A DNA stretch of 64,000 nt from Levilactobacillus tangyuanensis (GCF_003946545.1 NZ_RHOA01000002.1:62001-126000); one strand, 5' to 3'; shown: positions 18,177-29,350, numbered from the stretch's first letter. Notes: generated from the letters alone by a model not told the origin. Made by a program: numbers and translations.

Positions 18177-18988
18177 AACCAGTCCTCCATTTCCGCCGTT
18201 GTCTGATAATCTGTCGGAGGTACGATACCTCTGGCCTTCAACGCTGCTTTAAGTTTCGCTATGAAAGGAATATCCAATCCCAAGGCAATCAGTTGATCCC
18301 CCTTGGAGAAGATTTCCTCAGGCGACGCCTCTTCAACCAATTTGCCGTCATCAATCACCAAGACCCGGTCGGCACCGGCAGCCTCATTGATGTCATGGGT
18401 AATGGAAATCACGGTCAAATGCTGATTTTCCCGCAATTGACGAACCAATTTTAACATGGCCGTCCGTCCCTGCGGATCCAGCATGCTGGTTGCTTCATCT
18501 AGGATTAAAATATCGGGGGTAATGGCCACGATTCCAGCCAAAGCGACCCGTTGCTTCTGTCCCCCAGAGAGTGAACTCGGTTGGCGTTGGGCAAAGTCGC
18601 CCATGCCGACCTCTTCCAAGGCAGCCCGAACCCGCGGGATCATCTTATCTCGTGGGACCTGCCGATTTTCGAGTCCAAAGGCCACATCATCTTCAACCGT
18701 TGCGCCAACGAATTGGTTATCCGGATTTTGAAAAATCATGCCGATCTGCTCCCGAACAGTCCAAACCGTGTCCTCAGTTAGCTCAGTGCCCCCAACGGTG
18801 ATGGTCCCTTCCGTAAACGGCAATAAGCCATCCAAACACTTTGCTAACGTTGATTTACCACTACCGTTATGACCAACAATCGCCAACCATTCACCGGGCC
18901 GCACGGTAAAGCTAATGTCACTGAGTGCCGGCCGCTCATGATCGCTATAACTATAGGTAAGCTGCTTAACTTCAATGATATTATCCAT
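18152..18988 (-). CDS. ecfA1: ECF transporter ATPase EcfA1
   Basis: A 278-residue ABC ATPase with Walker A GHNGSGKS (39-46), signature LSGGQKQR and Walker [13 protein letters not shown]. It is the first gene of ecfA1-ecfA2-ecfT-truA. The gap of about 480 bases to rplQ upstream contains a terminator-like hairpin, so this group probably has its own promoter, though no clear consensus pair was found. Confidence 0.95.
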   Translation of the reverse strand: MDNIIEVKQLTYSYSDHERPALSDISFTVRPGEWLAIVGHNGSGKSTLAKCLDGLLPFTEGTITVGGTELTEDTVWTVREQIGMIFQNPDNQFVGATVEDDVAFGLENRQVPRDKMIPRVRAALEEVGMGDFAQRQPSSLSGGQKQRVALAGIVAITPDILILDEATSMLDPQGRTAMLKLVRQLRENQHLTVISITHDINEAAGADRVLVIDDGKLVEEASPEEIFSKGDQLIALGLDIPFIAKLKAALKARGIVPPTDYQTTAEMEDWLWRSLSNT

Positions 18989-19465
18989 CCGTCGTCAACG
19001 CTCCTCATAATTTAAAAGTCACTCGTTATTATACCAAATGTTCCGCATGTGGCGTAGTGGTTGGACGACATTGCGCCGAATTGGCTGGAAATTTACCGGC
19101 CAATTATCAAGCATACTAACCCACGTCGTCAAACGACCTCTCAGCCACTCTCAAGCAGTGTCACCTATTCACGGACCAGACCTGCCAATCTCACTAAAAA
19201 AGGCCCACCAGTCCTAACAAGTCCCCTCTGTGGCCAACTAGCCAGTTAGTCACAGTCAACGCTTGTTAAATCCGATGAGCCTTAATTTTATGTACAAAAA
19301 AAATCACTAACAAACCAGCGGCGCTGAGGCAAAAGCCCCCATTCAAGCTAGACTCGGAAATTCCATCATCATAGCGCTCTATACCACATGGTCCTAGTGA
19401 TTAATTTGAAAATCGTTGACCGCGTTTAAGGACGCGATTACTCCCGAAACGTTAACTAATCAAGA
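18989..19465. other. Intergenic gap between rplQ and ecfA1
   Basis: No convincing gene is present on either strand. The minus strand carries one likely terminator (19196-19235) and scattered short inverted repeats, for example around 19420-19440. The promoter for ecfA1 must lie here if that operon is separate, but I could not single out a strong candidate. Confidence 0.5.
19196..19235 (-). terminator. Likely terminator of the alpha (rpoA-rplQ) operon
   Basis: The minus strand reads GGCCAC, an imperfect internal region, GTGGGCC with a bulged G, and a TTTTTT tail. It lies about 230 bases after rplQ, farther than usual, and the upper stem pairs poorly. Confidence 0.5.
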
Positions 19466-19849
19466 TTAGTCGACGAATTCTAAGATAGCCATTGCGGCAC
19501 CATCACCACGACGAGGCATCGTCTTCAAGATACGCGTGTAACCACCTTTACGGTCTGCGTACTTAGGTGCTAAGTCGCTAAATACCTTTTGTAATGCGCT
19601 GGTAACAACAACATCGTCGCCATCTTCTTTAACATCTGCAACCACGTTACGGATGAAAGCAGCAGCTTGCCGACGAGCATGTAAGTCGCCTTGCTTACCT
19701 AAAGTAATCATTTGGTCAGCCGTCTTCCGAACTTCCTTAGCGCGTGCTTCAGTCGTTTCGATGCGGCCGTTCAAGATTAAACTAGTGGTCAAATCGCGTA
19801 ACAAGGCACGACGTTGAGAACTAGTCCGTTGTAATTTACGGTAACTCAT
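19466..19849 (-). CDS. rplQ: 50S ribosomal protein L17 (bL17)
   Basis: A 127-residue L17 with the standard [20 protein letters not shown] opening. It sits near the peptide exit of the large subunit. It is the last gene of the alpha operon, 31 bases behind rpoA. Confidence 0.98.
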   Translation of the reverse strand: MSYRKLQRTSSQRRALLRDLTTSLILNGRIETTEARAKEVRKTADQMITLGKQGDLHARRQAAAFIRNVVADVKEDGDDVVVTSALQKVFSDLAPKYADRKGGYTRILKTMPRRGDGAAMAILEFVD

Positions 19850-19880
19850 AACCAGAAACCCTCCTTTGAGTGTCTAAAAA

Positions 19881-20831
19881 TTAGTCTTCCTTCCGAAGTG
19901 ATAAACCTAAGTCAGCTAACTTAGCTTTGACTTCTTCAAGGGACTTGCGACCCAAGTTACGAACCTTCATCATGTCTGCTTCGGTCTTGTTGTTCAATTC
20001 TTGAACCGTATTGATACCAGCACGCTTCAAGCAGTTGTAAGAACGGACGGACAAGTCAAGCTCTTCGATAGTCATCTCAAGCATCTTTTCCTTGTGAGTC
20101 TCTTCCTTTTCAACCATGATTTCCGCATTCTTAGCTTCGTCAGTCAAATCGACAAACATAGCCAGATGTTCGGTCAAGATCTTAGCAGCCAATGCAATGG
20201 CTTCGCTTGGATTAATTGAACCGTTTGTCCAAACATCCAGGGTCAATTTATCGTAGTCAGCCCGCTGGCCAACCCGTGCATTCTCTACTTGGTAGTTAAC
20301 CCGTTCGATTGGGGTATAAATGGAATCAACAGCCAAAACGCCGATAGGCATGTCTGTGTTGCGAGCTTTATTCTCGTCAGCAGAAACATAGCCACGACCC
20401 TTGTCCGCCGTCATCCGCATATGGAACGTTGCCCCATCGGCAACCGTAGCAATGTACAGATCTGGGTTCAGAACATCAACATCAGCACCCGTTACAATGT
20501 CACCGGCAGTGACTTGTGCAGGACCCTTAACGTTAATCTCCATTGTTTCTTCCTGATCGTCAGAACCGTTCAACTTCAACGCAATCTTCTTAACATTTAA
20601 GATGATTTGCGTGACGTCTTCAACGACTCCTTCTACAGTTGAAAACTCATGCAGAACCCCGTCGATTTGAATGCTGGTAACAGCTGCACCAGGTAATGAA
20701 GAAAGTAAGATCCGCCGTAAGGAGTTGCCAAGCGTTGTCCCGTAACCACGTTCCAACGGTTCAACAACAATCTTACCGTAGTTGTTACTCTCGTCAATTT
20801 TATGAATGTTAGGCTTTTCAAATTCAATCAT
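19881..20831 (-). CDS. rpoA: DNA-directed RNA polymerase alpha subunit
   Basis: A 316-residue alpha subunit: N-terminal dimerisation and assembly domain (about 1-228, with [21 protein letters not shown]) and C-terminal DNA/activator-binding domain (about 245-310, [19 protein letters not shown]). The length is normal for lactobacilli. It follows rpsK and precedes rplQ as in other Firmicutes. Confidence 0.99.
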   Translation of the reverse strand: MIEFEKPNIHKIDESNNYGKIVVEPLERGYGTTLGNSLRRILLSSLPGAAVTSIQIDGVLHEFSTVEGVVEDVTQIILNVKKIALKLNGSDDQEETMEINVKGPAQVTAGDIVTGADVDVLNPDLYIATVADGATFHMRMTADKGRGYVSADENKARNTDMPIGVLAVDSIYTPIERVNYQVENARVGQRADYDKLTLDVWTNGSINPSEAIALAAKILTEHLAMFVDLTDEAKNAEIMVEKEETHKEKMLEMTIEELDLSVRSYNCLKRAGINTVQELNNKTEADMMKVRNLGRKSLEEVKAKLADLGLSLRKED

Positions 20832-20919
20832 TCTTATCGTTTACCCCTTTCAAACCGCGTTGAGCTTCTATAAGTCAATCCCATCATGAAGGTTGCCCTC
20901 ATTAATGAAACGCTCACGA

Positions 20920-21309
20920 CTAAACCCGACGGCGCTTTGGAGGACGAGTACCATTATGAGGAACTGGCGTAACATCTCGAATAGCTGAGATTTCAATACC
21001 AGCAGCCTGGATGGCCCGAATTGCAGCTTCACGTCCTGAACCAGGACCCTTGACAGCAACTTCAACGGACTTGATACCGTGTTCTTGTGATGCCTTAGCA
21101 GCGGCTTCAGCAGCCATTTGAGCAGCAAATGGCGTTGACTTCCGACTACCCTTGAAACCTAATGCACCGGCTGATGACCAGGCAATAGCGTTCCCTTGAA
21201 CGTCAGTAATCATGACCAATGTGTTGTTAAACGTAGCATGGATATGTGCAACACCGGCTTCAATATTTTTCTTGACCCGACGCTTGCGACTAGTTTTTCT
21301 AGTAGCCAT
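20920..21309 (-). CDS. rpsK: 30S ribosomal protein S11 (uS11)
   Basis: A 129-residue S11 of the platform of the small subunit, with the conserved [11 protein letters not shown] segment and the terminal [10 protein letters not shown]. It lies 17 bases behind rpsM. Confidence 0.98.
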   Translation of the reverse strand: MATRKTSRKRRVKKNIEAGVAHIHATFNNTLVMITDVQGNAIAWSSAGALGFKGSRKSTPFAAQMAAEAAAKASQEHGIKSVEVAVKGPGSGREAAIRAIQAAGIEISAIRDVTPVPHNGTRPPKRRRV

Positions 21310-21326
21310 AAAGTGATAAACCTCCC

Positions 21327-21692
21327 TTACTTCTTCTTACCGGCAATCGAAACGGCTTTACCCTTCCGAGTGCGGGCATTGTTTTTGGTGTGTTGACCGC
21401 GAACAGGCAGTCCACGACGGTGACGCATCCCACGATAAGAACCAATTTCCTGTAAGTTCTTAATGTTCAGACTAACTTCACGCCGTAAATCCCCTTCGAC
21501 CTTGTACTTGTCGACTTCAGCACGAACCTTGTCTTCTTGGTCAGGCGTTAAATCACGAACCCGAACGTCTTCAGAAACTCCGGCATCAGCAATGATCTTG
21601 TGTGCCGTGTTAATACCAATTCCAAAAATGTAAGTCAAACCATAAGCGATTCGCTTATCACGTGGTAAATCCACTCCAGCAATACGTGGCAT
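21327..21692 (-). CDS. rpsM: 30S ribosomal protein S13 (uS13)
   Basis: A 121-residue S13 of the small-subunit head, with [14 protein letters not shown] at the start and the basic tail [14 protein letters not shown] that contacts the P-site tRNA. It follows rpmJ by 26 bases. Confidence 0.98.
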   Translation of the reverse strand: MPRIAGVDLPRDKRIAYGLTYIFGIGINTAHKIIADAGVSEDVRVRDLTPDQEDKVRAEVDKYKVEGDLRREVSLNIKNLQEIGSYRGMRHRRGLPVRGQHTKNNARTRKGKAVSIAGKKK

Positions 21693-21718
21693 TTAATTGC
21701 ACCTCCTATAAATTGAAA

Positions 21719-21838
21719 TTACTTACCCTGGCGTTGTTTATGCTTAGGGTTAGCTGAGCAAATAACCATTACTCGGCCCTTACGCTTGATAACCTTGCAG
21801 TGTTCGCACATTGGCTTAACTGATGGTCTTACCTTCAT
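21719..21838 (-). CDS. rpmJ: 50S ribosomal protein L36 (bL36)
   Basis: A 39-residue gene found in the gap between infA and rpsM. The protein starts [20 protein letters not shown] and ends PKHKQRQGK. Cys 11, Cys 14, Cys 27 and His 32 form the zinc site of the zinc-binding L36 type. A GGAGG site precedes the ATG. The order infA-rpmJ-rpsM-rpsK-rpoA is the usual one. Confidence 0.97.
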   Translation of the reverse strand: MKVRPSVKPMCEHCKVIKRKGRVMVICSANPKHKQRQGK

Positions 21839-21868
21839 GAGTATCCCTCCTACATCCAGTCCTAACCG

Positions 21869-22087
21869 TTACTTAAAGCGATAAGTAATCCGGCCTTTGG
21901 ACAAGTCATACGGTGACATTTCAACAGTTACTCGATCACCAGGCAAAATGCGGATGTAGTGCATCCGGATCTTACCAGAAACGTGAGCGAGAATTTCATG
22001 ACCGTTCTCTAATTCGACCCGAAACGTTGCGTTAGGTAATGTTTCGGTAACTTTACCTTCGACTTCGATGACATCGCTCTTCGCCAC
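21869..22087 (-). CDS. infA: Translation initiation factor IF-1
   Basis: A 72-residue OB-fold protein that occupies the A site of the 30S subunit during initiation. The start is the GTG at 22087, after AAAGGAGG; the family begins [12 protein letters not shown] right behind it. A longer in-frame opening upstream adds 23 unrelated residues and is rejected. The 162-base gap to adk carries a two-part hairpin (22161-22195). Confidence 0.97.
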   Translation of the reverse strand: MAKSDVIEVEGKVTETLPNATFRVELENGHEILAHVSGKIRMHYIRILPGDRVTVEMSPYDLSKGRITYRFK

Positions 22088-22249
22088 GAAAGTACCTCCT
22101 TTAAATTGCGTGTAAAATACACGTAAAAGCGGTAGGAACAAGGATCTTGTTCCCACCCAGCGCCTATAGACAGCACAAAAGTGCCATTTACAGGCTAAAC
22201 CTGAATAAGTCTACCACATTTCTCACGCGGACGCAAGAACGAGAGATTC

Positions 22250-22909
22250 CTACAGGTTCTTCAGGATCTTTTCAATGTCGACGTAAACATCATCAATGTC
22301 CCGGTCACCATCAACAGTGAACAGTAAGTTCTTCTTGGTATAGTAATCAACTAGCGGTGTATTCATCTTTAAATTAACCGCCAACCGATTCTTAACCGTT
22401 TCCGGCTTATCGTCCTCACGTTGATAGAAATCATGACCGCCACATACATCACAGGTGCCTTCAACCTTAGGTTGCTTGTAGAGCTTGTGGTAAGTTGCAC
22501 CACAAGTACGGCAGATGTAACGACCTGAAAGCCGTTCAACCAAGACATCTGGTTCGACGTGAATATTAATCACGGCGTTGATGGTCCGCCCAAGTTCAGG
22601 CCCAAACGTATCGAGCGCTTCAGCTTGAACAATGGAACGAGGAAAGCCATCCAACATGAACCCATCTTGAGTATCGTCCTTGGCCAACCGATCACGAACG
22701 ATGCCATTAGTGACTTCGTCCGGTACCAATTCACCCTTGTCGATAAATTTTTTCGCAGCTAAGCCCATTTCAGTTTCGTCCTTCATTGCCGCGCGGAAGA
22801 TGTCCCCCGTTGAAATATGTGGCAAATTAAACTCCTTGATAATCTTTTCAGCTTGCGTTCCTTTACCGGCACCCGGCAGACCCATGAGAATTAAATTCAT
22901 TGCTGTCAT
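22250..22909 (-). CDS. adk: Adenylate kinase
   Basis: A 219-residue long-form adenylate kinase that interconverts ATP + AMP and 2 ADP. The P-loop is GLPGAGKGT near the N-terminus, and the LID domain has four cysteines (CRTCG and CDVCG) for structural zinc, as in Gram-positive enzymes. The ATG at 22909 has an AAGGAGA site at good spacing; an ATG two codons earlier is too close to it. It follows secY as in most bacteria; no map gene lies between adk and infA, as expected for lactobacilli. Confidence 0.97.
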   Translation of the reverse strand: MTAMNLILMGLPGAGKGTQAEKIIKEFNLPHISTGDIFRAAMKDETEMGLAAKKFIDKGELVPDEVTNGIVRDRLAKDDTQDGFMLDGFPRSIVQAEALDTFGPELGRTINAVINIHVEPDVLVERLSGRYICRTCGATYHKLYKQPKVEGTCDVCGGHDFYQREDDKPETVKNRLAVNLKMNTPLVDYYTKKNLLFTVDGDRDIDDVYVDIEKILKNL

Positions 22910-22993
22910 GTTCATTCTCCTTACTTCGAAATTATTCGCCTGAAAAACACAAGCAGGTGTGCTAAAAGAATCAACACACCCGCTGGAAACTCA

Positions 22994-24304
22994 TTAAGCT
23001 GGTTCTGGATCTTGGATAAAGCCAACGTATTCGCGCTTCATCATTAATCCGTCAACTTGGCGCATAGTTTCAATGGCAACCCCAACCACGATTAAGAGGC
23101 TGGTACCACCTAAACCAATTGATTCGTTTAAGTCCCAAAGGTTTTGGGCAACTAACGGAAGTAAGGATACGAATCCAAGGAAGAGAGCCCCAACAGTGCT
23201 GAGACGCATCAACAAACTGGAAACGTATGATTGTGTTTCGTGACCTGGCCAAACGCCTGGGATATAACTCCCTTGCTTTTGCAGGTTCTCGGCTAACTTT
23301 TCAGGGTTAACCTGAACGAACGCATAGAAGAACGTGAACACAACGATCAGAACTGTGTACAAAGTAGCACCATCTGGCGTTTGCATATTAAAGATGTTGG
23401 TCAGCGTCTGGTACCAGGCATCTTGGGAGTGGGTGTTTTGAAAGGCCATCAAAATAGTTTGAGGCGTTGCAATAAACGAACTAGCAAAGATAACTGGAAT
23501 AACACCGGCAACGTTAACCTTCAGAGGTAAGTAACTGTTATCAGCTGAACCTGATACTCGACGGGTGTATTGAATTGGCACCCGACGTTCGGCTTGTTGA
23601 ACCCACGTTACGAAGGTCACAACGATAAGCACTAGAACCAGCAAAGCAACTAAGAACAGAACACTCTTCCAAATAGTTCCCGTAGCAGCATCTACGAAAT
23701 AAGTCTTGTAAAGTTGGTAAACGGATTGCGGTGTCCGGGCAATAATCCCGGCAAAGATAATCATCGAAACCCCGTTACCCAAGCCCCGGTCGGTGATCAT
23801 ATCACCCATCCAGGTTGTCAACATGGTCCCACCAGTCAGGATTAACCCGATGGCAAAATATGTTTGGATACTTGGATTTTGAACCAGTTTTAATGAACTT
23901 AAGGCACTAAAACCAGCCGTAATCCCGATTGATTGAACGAATGCCAATACAATCGCTAAGTACCGTGTTGCTTGGTTCAGCTTGCGCCGACCAACATCAC
24001 CCTGCTTACTCCATTCAACGAAGCGCGGAACGATGTCCATTTGTAGCAATTGAATAACGATTTGTGCGGTGATGTAGGGCGAAACCCCCATCGCAAAGAT
24101 AGAATAGTTAGACAGTCCACCACCACTAAAGGTATCTAAAATACTAACCAATCCAGAAGACGCAACGCTTTGAAGTGCCTTTGCGTTAATGCCGGGGACA
24201 GTAATATAGGTACCCAACCGAAAGACAATCAAAACCATTAGAGTAAAGAGAATCTTATTACGGATATCTTTAATCTTAAAGGCGTTTTTCAAGCTTGATA
24301 GCAT
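22994..24304 (-). CDS. secY: Protein translocase subunit SecY
   Basis: A 436-residue channel protein with ten helices that forms the protein-conducting pore with SecE and SecG. The start [18 protein letters not shown] and the cytosolic loops with RRVPIQY and PEKLAENLQKQG are diagnostic. Its ATG shares one base with the rplO stop (TAATG), so translation is coupled to the spc operon. Confidence 0.98.
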   Translation of the reverse strand: MLSSLKNAFKIKDIRNKILFTLMVLIVFRLGTYITVPGINAKALQSVASSGLVSILDTFSGGGLSNYSIFAMGVSPYITAQIVIQLLQMDIVPRFVEWSKQGDVGRRKLNQATRYLAIVLAFVQSIGITAGFSALSSLKLVQNPSIQTYFAIGLILTGGTMLTTWMGDMITDRGLGNGVSMIIFAGIIARTPQSVYQLYKTYFVDAATGTIWKSVLFLVALLVLVLIVVTFVTWVQQAERRVPIQYTRRVSGSADNSYLPLKVNVAGVIPVIFASSFIATPQTILMAFQNTHSQDAWYQTLTNIFNMQTPDGATLYTVLIVVFTFFYAFVQVNPEKLAENLQKQGSYIPGVWPGHETQSYVSSLLMRLSTVGALFLGFVSLLPLVAQNLWDLNESIGLGGTSLLIVVGVAIETMRQVDGLMMKREYVGFIQDPEPA

Positions 24305-24738
24305 TAGATCACCTCTGTCTTACCACCAGCAGCTTCGATAGCTTCGGCAGCTGACTTGGAGAACTTGGCAGCCTTGACCGTCAACTTCTTCGTTAACTCA
24401 CCGTTACCTAAGATCTTGATGCCAGCCTTTTCGTTTTTAACGATACCGGCTTCAACCAAGGCAGCTGGAGTCACTTCAGCACCATCATCAAAGACGTTCA
24501 AAGCAACTAAGTTTACGACAGCAAATTCCTTACGGTTAATGTTGGTAAACCCACGCTTTGGGATCCGACGATATAATGGCATTTGGCCCCCTTCAAAACC
24601 CAAACGAGTTTTGCTACGAGCTTTTTGACCCTTTTGGCCACGACCAGAGGTCTTACCATTACCAGATGAATCACCACGACCTACCCGGTTACGAACCTTT
24701 CGTGAGCCTTCAGCAGGTTTTAATTCATTCAACTTCAT
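24304..24738 (-). CDS. rplO: 50S ribosomal protein L15 (uL15)
   Basis: A 144-residue L15 with the glycine-rich [15 protein letters not shown] region and the [10 protein letters not shown] motif; it binds 23S rRNA early in assembly. I chose ATG at 24738, which gives the usual [12 protein letters not shown] start, 11 bases from GGAGG. Confidence 0.97.
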   Translation of the reverse strand: MKLNELKPAEGSRKVRNRVGRGDSSGNGKTSGRGQKGQKARSKTRLGFEGGQMPLYRRIPKRGFTNINRKEFAVVNLVALNVFDDGAEVTPAALVEAGIVKNEKAGIKILGNGELTKKLTVKAAKFSKSAAEAIEAAGGKTEVI

Positions 24739-24773
24739 GCTATTGCGCACCTCCTTATTTAATGATTTGAGAA

Positions 24774-24956
24774 TTACTTAACTTCTTCAACCTTAATCAA
24801 GTGAGCGATTTGGAAAAGAGCACCACGTGTAGCGGCGTTATCTGGTTGGATAACGGTGCTGTTAATCCGATTCAAGCCCATTGCTTCCACAATCTTACGC
24901 TGTTTAGGGAGGCGGTGAGCAACACTATGAATTAAAGTAACTTTTAATTGAGCCAT
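24774..24956 (-). CDS. rpmD: 50S ribosomal protein L30 (uL30)
   Basis: A 60-residue short bacterial L30 starting [20 protein letters not shown]. It lies 14 bases behind rpsE in the spc operon. Confidence 0.97.
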   Translation of the reverse strand: MAQLKVTLIHSVAHRLPKQRKIVEAMGLNRINSTVIQPDNAATRGALFQIAHLIKVEEVK

Positions 24957-24970
24957 TTTAATACCCCTCC

Positions 24971-25474
24971 TTATTCAGCTAAGTGTTGAAGAGAGACACC
25001 ACGGAGAGCGGCAACTTCTTCAGCCCGCTTCAACTCAGCTAAGCCAGCAAAAGTGGCCCGAACTGCGTTGACCGGTGTGTTAGAACCTAAACGCTTTGAA
25101 GTAACGTCGGCAACCCCAGCTAATTCCATGACGGAACGAACTGAACCACCAGCGGTAACTCCAGAACCTTCAGCGGCAGGCTTCAACATGATCTTGCCCC
25201 CACCATATTCACCAAGTACTTCGTGAGGAATGGTCGTTCCCACGATTGGAACTTCGATCAGGTTCTTACGTGCGGCTTCAACAGCCTTACGAATAGCTTC
25301 TGGGACTTCTTGAGCTTTACCAGTACCAAAGCCAACGTGACCGTTCTTATCGCCGACAATTACAAGCGCAGAAAACCGTAAACGACGGCCACCTTTTACA
25401 ACCTTAGTAATCCGGTTGATAGCAACAACGTTGTCTTCAAGTTCTAACTTGTCGGGATCAATAAATTTTGCCAT
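24971..25474 (-). CDS. rpsE: 30S ribosomal protein S5 (uS5)
   Basis: A 167-residue S5 of the mRNA entry region, important for decoding accuracy. The double-stranded-RNA-binding-like N-domain includes [18 protein letters not shown]-type sequence and the C-domain begins GSGVTAGG. The loop residues linked to spectinomycin response (VVKGGR) look wild type. Confidence 0.98.
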   Translation of the reverse strand: MAKFIDPDKLELEDNVVAINRITKVVKGGRRLRFSALVIVGDKNGHVGFGTGKAQEVPEAIRKAVEAARKNLIEVPIVGTTIPHEVLGEYGGGKIMLKPAAEGSGVTAGGSVRSVMELAGVADVTSKRLGSNTPVNAVRATFAGLAELKRAEEVAALRGVSLQHLAE

Positions 25475-25496
25475 GTGTGGTTATTCCTCCTTACTG

Positions 25497-25853
25497 TTAA
25501 AATTTAAGCCCGTTTTCGCGAGCAGCTTCTGCCAATGCTTGGACACGGCCGTGGTATAAGTAACCGCCACGATCGAATACAACATCGGTAATTTTCTTTT
25601 CGACAGCACGCTTTGCAATCAAAGCACCAACAGCCTTAGCTTCGTCAGTCTTGTTTGCATCGCTTACTTCGCTATCTAACGTCGAGGCACTAACAAGCGT
25701 GACACCCGCTACGTCATCAATGACTTGAGCGTAGATGTTTTTGTTAGAGCGGAAAACGTTTAAGCGTGGGCGTTCAGCATTCCCAGAAATTTTGTTACGA
25801 ACACGCATATGACGCTTTTGACGTGTTTTGTTTTTATCTGGTTTAGTAATCAA
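25497..25853 (-). CDS. rplR: 50S ribosomal protein L18 (uL18)
   Basis: A 118-residue L18 that binds 5S rRNA. The predicted start is TTG at 25853, about eight bases after AGAGGTG, giving the family-like [15 protein letters not shown]; the in-frame GTG three codons earlier overlaps the ribosome site itself. It ends with the family tail ARENGLKF. Confidence 0.96.
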   Translation of the reverse strand: MITKPDKNKTRQKRHMRVRNKISGNAERPRLNVFRSNKNIYAQVIDDVAGVTLVSASTLDSEVSDANKTDEAKAVGALIAKRAVEKKITDVVFDRGGYLYHGRVQALAEAARENGLKF

Positions 25854-25896
25854 AATAGTCACCTCTTTGTAAAATTATCAGCATTAAGCTGCGAAA

Positions 25897-26433
25897 CTAC
25901 TTACCAGTCTTACCTTCACGAATACGAACATATTCGTTTTCGTAACGGATACCCTTACCCTTGTAAGGTTCTGGTGAACGAACGGCACGAATTTCAGCAG
26001 CGAAGTCACCGACTTCTTGCTTACTAATACCGGAAATGTTGATAGTGGTATTATCTGGAACCTTGATGTCCAAGGATTCAGGAATAGCCATTTCAACAGG
26101 GTTAGAATAACCAACGCTCAATACCAAGGTCTTACCCTTAGCTTGAACACGGTAACCAACACCGACTAACTTCAAGGTCTTTGCGAAGCCCTTAGCAACA
26201 CCTTCAACCATGTTGTTTAAGTTGGCACGCATCGTCCCATGAAGTGCACGGGTCTTGTTGTTGTTGTCAGGACGGTCGAAATCAACGGCACCGTCACTAA
26301 TCTTCATTGAAATAACGTTAGAGAACGTCCGGGTTAATTCACCCTTAGGACCTTTAACAGTTACTTGATCGCCGTCGCGTTTAACTTCAACGCCTTCAGG
26401 AACATTAACAGTCTTATAACCAATACGACTCAC
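25897..26433 (-). CDS. rplF: 50S ribosomal protein L6 (uL6)
   Basis: A 178-residue L6 near the GTPase-associated centre. It begins [16 protein letters not shown] after a GTG with a GGAGG site and ends with the [20 protein letters not shown] motif. Confidence 0.98.
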   Translation of the reverse strand: MSRIGYKTVNVPEGVEVKRDGDQVTVKGPKGELTRTFSNVISMKISDGAVDFDRPDNNNKTRALHGTMRANLNNMVEGVAKGFAKTLKLVGVGYRVQAKGKTLVLSVGYSNPVEMAIPESLDIKVPDNTTINISGISKQEVGDFAAEIRAVRSPEPYKGKGIRYENEYVRIREGKTGK

Positions 26434-26463
26434 TGAAAGGCACCTCCTATCTTTTAAAAGTTA

Positions 26464-26862
26464 TTACCAAACGTAAGCGAGTACTTCGCCACCGATTTTC
26501 TTTGCTCGAGCTTCTTTGTCGGTTACAACACCTTCAGAAGTTGAGATGATGGCGATACCCAAACCGTTTAATACCTTTGGAACAGAGTCGGCCTTAACGT
26601 ATGAACGTAAGCCGGGCTTTGAAATACGCTTTAAACCACTGATAACGCGTTGGTTATCCTTACCGTACTTAAGGAAAACACGGATGATGCCTTGCTTGTC
26701 ATCATCGATGTATTCAACATTACGGATGAAACCTTCGCGCTTCAGGATTTCAGCGATGTCACGTTTAATTTTAGATGCAGGTACTTCGAGTGATTCGTGA
26801 CGAACCATGTTGGCGTTACGAATACGAGTCAAGAAGTCTGCAATAGGATCAGTCATGGACAT
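26464..26862 (-). CDS. rpsH: 30S ribosomal protein S8 (uS8)
   Basis: A 132-residue S8 that nucleates the platform on 16S rRNA, with [16 protein letters not shown] at the start and the terminal [20 protein letters not shown] block. A second ATG two codons in is an equally plausible start. Confidence 0.98.
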   Translation of the reverse strand: MSMTDPIADFLTRIRNANMVRHESLEVPASKIKRDIAEILKREGFIRNVEYIDDDKQGIIRVFLKYGKDNQRVISGLKRISKPGLRSYVKADSVPKVLNGLGIAIISTSEGVVTDKEARAKKIGGEVLAYVW

Positions 26863-26895
26863 TAACGTTTACCCTCCCTTTGTTTAAAATTCGTG

Positions 26896-27081
26896 TTACC
26901 AGCTAGCCTTCTTCATGCCAGGGATTTGACCCTTGTGGGCAAGATCGCGCATGCAGATACGGCAAAGATGGAACTTTTGATAAACAGAGTGTGGACGTCC
27001 ACAACGTTCGCAACGAGTGTAATTCTGAGTAGAGAACTTCGCAGGACGCTTGTTCTTAGCAATTTGAGATTTCTTAGCCAA
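26896..27081 (-). CDS. rpsN: 30S ribosomal protein S14 type Z (uS14), zinc-binding form
   Basis: A 61-residue short S14 with a CxxC...CxxC zinc site (CERCG and CRICM), i.e. the zinc-dependent C+ form in the spc operon. The start codon is TTG after GGAGG. Lactobacilli often hold a zinc-free paralogue elsewhere as a backup; none is in this window. Confidence 0.97.
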   Translation of the reverse strand: MAKKSQIAKNKRPAKFSTQNYTRCERCGRPHSVYQKFHLCRICMRDLAHKGQIPGMKKASW

Positions 27082-27101
27082 TTTGTGTGAACCTCCTTGT
27101 A

Positions 27102-27644
27102 TTAGTGTGCGAACGGCATACCGAATTGAGTCAATAATTCACGTGACTCTTCATCGGTGTTAGCCGTCGTAACGATAACGATGTCCAAACCACGGACACG
27201 GTTAACATTATCAAAGTTAATTTCTGGGAAAATCAATTGTTCCTTAACACCCAGAGTGTAGTTCCCACGGCCATCAAAGGCACGAGAACTAACACCATGG
27301 AAGTCACGAACACGTGGTAATGACACGTTTACCAATTTATCCAGGAATTCGTACATACGGTCGCCACGAAGGGTGACCTTAGCACCGATTGACATGCCTT
27401 CACGAAGACGGAAGGTTGCGATTGACTTCTTGGCCTTAGTAACCAAAGGCTTTTGACCAGAAATCAAACCAAGTTCTTCAACGGCTTCGTCAAGGTTCTT
27501 AGCGTTGGCAACAGCGTCACCAACACCCATGTTCAATACGATCTTTTCAATCTTTGGCGTCTGCATAACAGAGCTGTAACTGAATTTTTCCACCAATGCT
27601 GGTGTAACTTCACTAACGTATTTATCTTTTAAACGAGCTGACAT
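27102..27644 (-). CDS. rplE: 50S ribosomal protein L5 (uL5)
   Basis: A 180-residue L5 that binds 5S rRNA and the P-site tRNA. The [14 protein letters not shown] block and the [19 protein letters not shown] block are diagnostic. It lies 25 bases behind rplX. Confidence 0.98.
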   Translation of the reverse strand: MSARLKDKYVSEVTPALVEKFSYSSVMQTPKIEKIVLNMGVGDAVANAKNLDEAVEELGLISGQKPLVTKAKKSIATFRLREGMSIGAKVTLRGDRMYEFLDKLVNVSLPRVRDFHGVSSRAFDGRGNYTLGVKEQLIFPEINFDNVNRVRGLDIVIVTTANTDEESRELLTQFGMPFAH

Positions 27645-27669
27645 GAAATGAGGTTCCTCCTTTCAATGA

Positions 27670-27981
27670 TTATTTGTCGATGGTTTCGCCGGACTTTTTA
27701 GAGAACCGGACTTTGTGACCATCTTCAACTCGAACGCCAAGCCGGGTTGGTTCGTTGTTCGAAGGATCGACGAGCATTACATTAGATGCGTGAATTGGTG
27801 CTTCAATATCAATAATTCCGCCTTGGGGATTAGTTTGAGAAGCTTTTTGGTGCTTCTTAATCATATTGACGCCTTTAACGATCACGCGGTTCTTAGCGTT
27901 CAGAACTTTAGAAACAGTTCCTTCTTTGCCTTTATCTTTGCCAGCGATCACGCGGACCTTGTCACCAGTTTTAATAAGCAT
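27670..27981 (-). CDS. rplX: 50S ribosomal protein L24 (uL24)
   Basis: A 103-residue L24, an assembly-initiating protein with a KOW motif ([18 protein letters not shown]). The ATG at 27981 is 11 bases from GGAGG; a GTG four codons earlier overlaps the ribosome site and is rejected. Confidence 0.96.
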   Translation of the reverse strand: MLIKTGDKVRVIAGKDKGKEGTVSKVLNAKNRVIVKGVNMIKKHQKASQTNPQGGIIDIEAPIHASNVMLVDPSNNEPTRLGVRVEDGHKVRFSKKSGETIDK

Positions 27982-28016
27982 TCCTGTGGGCACCTCCTTG
28001 TTAAAACAATTCTTGA

Positions 28017-28385
28017 TTACAGTACTTCGGGTGCTAATGAGATAATCTTCATGTAGTCGTTGTCACGTAATTCACGTGCAACTGGCCCAAAGATCCGAGT
28101 CCCTTGTGGGCTCTTGTCGTCTTTGATCAGCACTGCAGCATTTTCATCGAAGCTGATGTAAGTCCCATCGTTACGACGTACACGAGACTTCGTACGTACA
28201 ACAACAGCCTTTACAACATCACCTTTTTTGACAACGCCACCTGGTGTTGCTTGTTTGACAGTAGCAACGATAATATCACCAATTCCGGCGTAGCGACGCT
28301 TGGAGCCACCCAGAACCTTGATCGTCAGGATTTCCCGGGCGCCGGAGTTGTCGGCAACCTTTAATCGACTTTCTTGTTGGATCAC
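28017..28385 (-). CDS. rplN: 50S ribosomal protein L14 (uL14)
   Basis: A 122-residue L14 with the start [21 protein letters not shown] after a GTG codon and a GGAGG site. It forms part of the intersubunit bridge and binds the 30S side. Confidence 0.98.
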   Translation of the reverse strand: MIQQESRLKVADNSGAREILTIKVLGGSKRRYAGIGDIIVATVKQATPGGVVKKGDVVKAVVVRTKSRVRRNDGTYISFDENAAVLIKDDKSPQGTRIFGPVARELRDNDYMKIISLAPEVL

Positions 28386-28435
28386 AGCTAGTGTCCTCCC
28401 TTCAGTTCTAGTTCAGAATACGATAAAAACGACAC

Positions 28436-28702
28436 CTAAATGATTACTGCTTTTTCAACAATGTCGACTAAGCGGAACCGCTTGGTAGCAGACATTGGCC
28501 GCGTTTCCATGATCGTAACAACGTCGCCCGTGTGAGCTTCATTGTTTTCATCATGTGCCTTGTACTTCTTGGAGTACTTGACACGCTTGCCATATCTTGC
28601 ATCCGTCTTCGTCGTTTCTACGACGACAGTGATCGTTTTGTCCATTTTATCGGAAACAACACGACCCCGATATACCTTACGGTGATTACGTGCATCACTC
28701 AT
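28436..28702 (-). CDS. rpsQ: 30S ribosomal protein S17 (uS17)
   Basis: An 88-residue S17 with [15 protein letters not shown] and the [11 protein letters not shown] segment. It is an OB-fold primary 16S rRNA binder and follows rpmC by 28 bases. Confidence 0.98.
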   Translation of the reverse strand: MSDARNHRKVYRGRVVSDKMDKTITVVVETTKTDARYGKRVKYSKKYKAHDENNEAHTGDVVTIMETRPMSATKRFRLVDIVEKAVII

Positions 28703-28730
28703 GTATTAGTGACCTCCTTTTTATCGTATT

Positions 28731-28925
28731 CTACTTGTTCAGTTCTTGTTGGCGAAGAGCGGTTTTAATCCGCGCAATGTTCTTACGAACTTGCTTCAAC
28801 CGTGCAGTGTTTTCCAACTGGCCAGTTGCTAATTGGAAACGCAGATTGAATAATTCGTCCTTGTAGCTCTTTTCTTTATCGAGCATTTCAGCAGTGGTTA
28901 AGTCGTTGATTTCTTTAGTCTTCAT
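28731..28925 (-). CDS. rpmC: 50S ribosomal protein L29 (uL29)
   Basis: A 64-residue helical protein next to the exit tunnel. I chose ATG at 28925 ([14 protein letters not shown]); the reading frame extends four codons upstream to a GTG inside the ribosome site. The start overlaps the end of rplP by 11 bases. Confidence 0.96.
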   Translation of the reverse strand: MKTKEINDLTTAEMLDKEKSYKDELFNLRFQLATGQLENTARLKQVRKNIARIKTALRQQELNK

Positions 28926-29349
28926 TAGATTCGCCACCTACTTCCTCTCGAGTTAATACCTTGGTACGAACGGGAAGCTTCATGGCAGCCAAACGTAAGG
29001 CTTCGCGAGCAGTTTCTTCTGAAACGCCACCCACTTCAAACATAACCTTACCGCGCTTAACTGGGGCAACCCAGCCAGCTGGCGTACCTTTACCATTACC
29101 CATCCGGACCCCAACACCTTTTTCAGTGTAGGATTTGTGAGGGAAAATCTTGATCCAGACCTTCCCGCCACGTTTCATATAACGAGTGATTGCAACACGG
29201 GCTGCTTCGATTTGACGGTTCGTGATCCAATGAGAATCAAGAGCTTGTAAACCAAAGTCACCGAAAGCGACACTCTTACCACCCTTGGCTTCGCCACGAA
29301 GCTTACCACGGTGGACACGACGGAACTTTACTCGCTTAGGTACCAGCAT
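28915..29349 (-). CDS. rplP: 50S ribosomal protein L16 (uL16)
   Basis: A 144-residue L16 close to the A site, with [19 protein letters not shown] and the [12 protein letters not shown] motif. The ATG at 29349 follows GGAGGGAAATAGC and begins just after the rpsC stop; the upstream in-frame extension overlaps rpsC and is rejected. Confidence 0.98.
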   Translation of the reverse strand: MLVPKRVKFRRVHRGKLRGEAKGGKSVAFGDFGLQALDSHWITNRQIEAARVAITRYMKRGGKVWIKIFPHKSYTEKGVGVRMGNGKGTPAGWVAPVKRGKVMFEVGGVSEETAREALRLAAMKLPVRTKVLTREEVGGESNED

Positions 29350-29350
29350 G

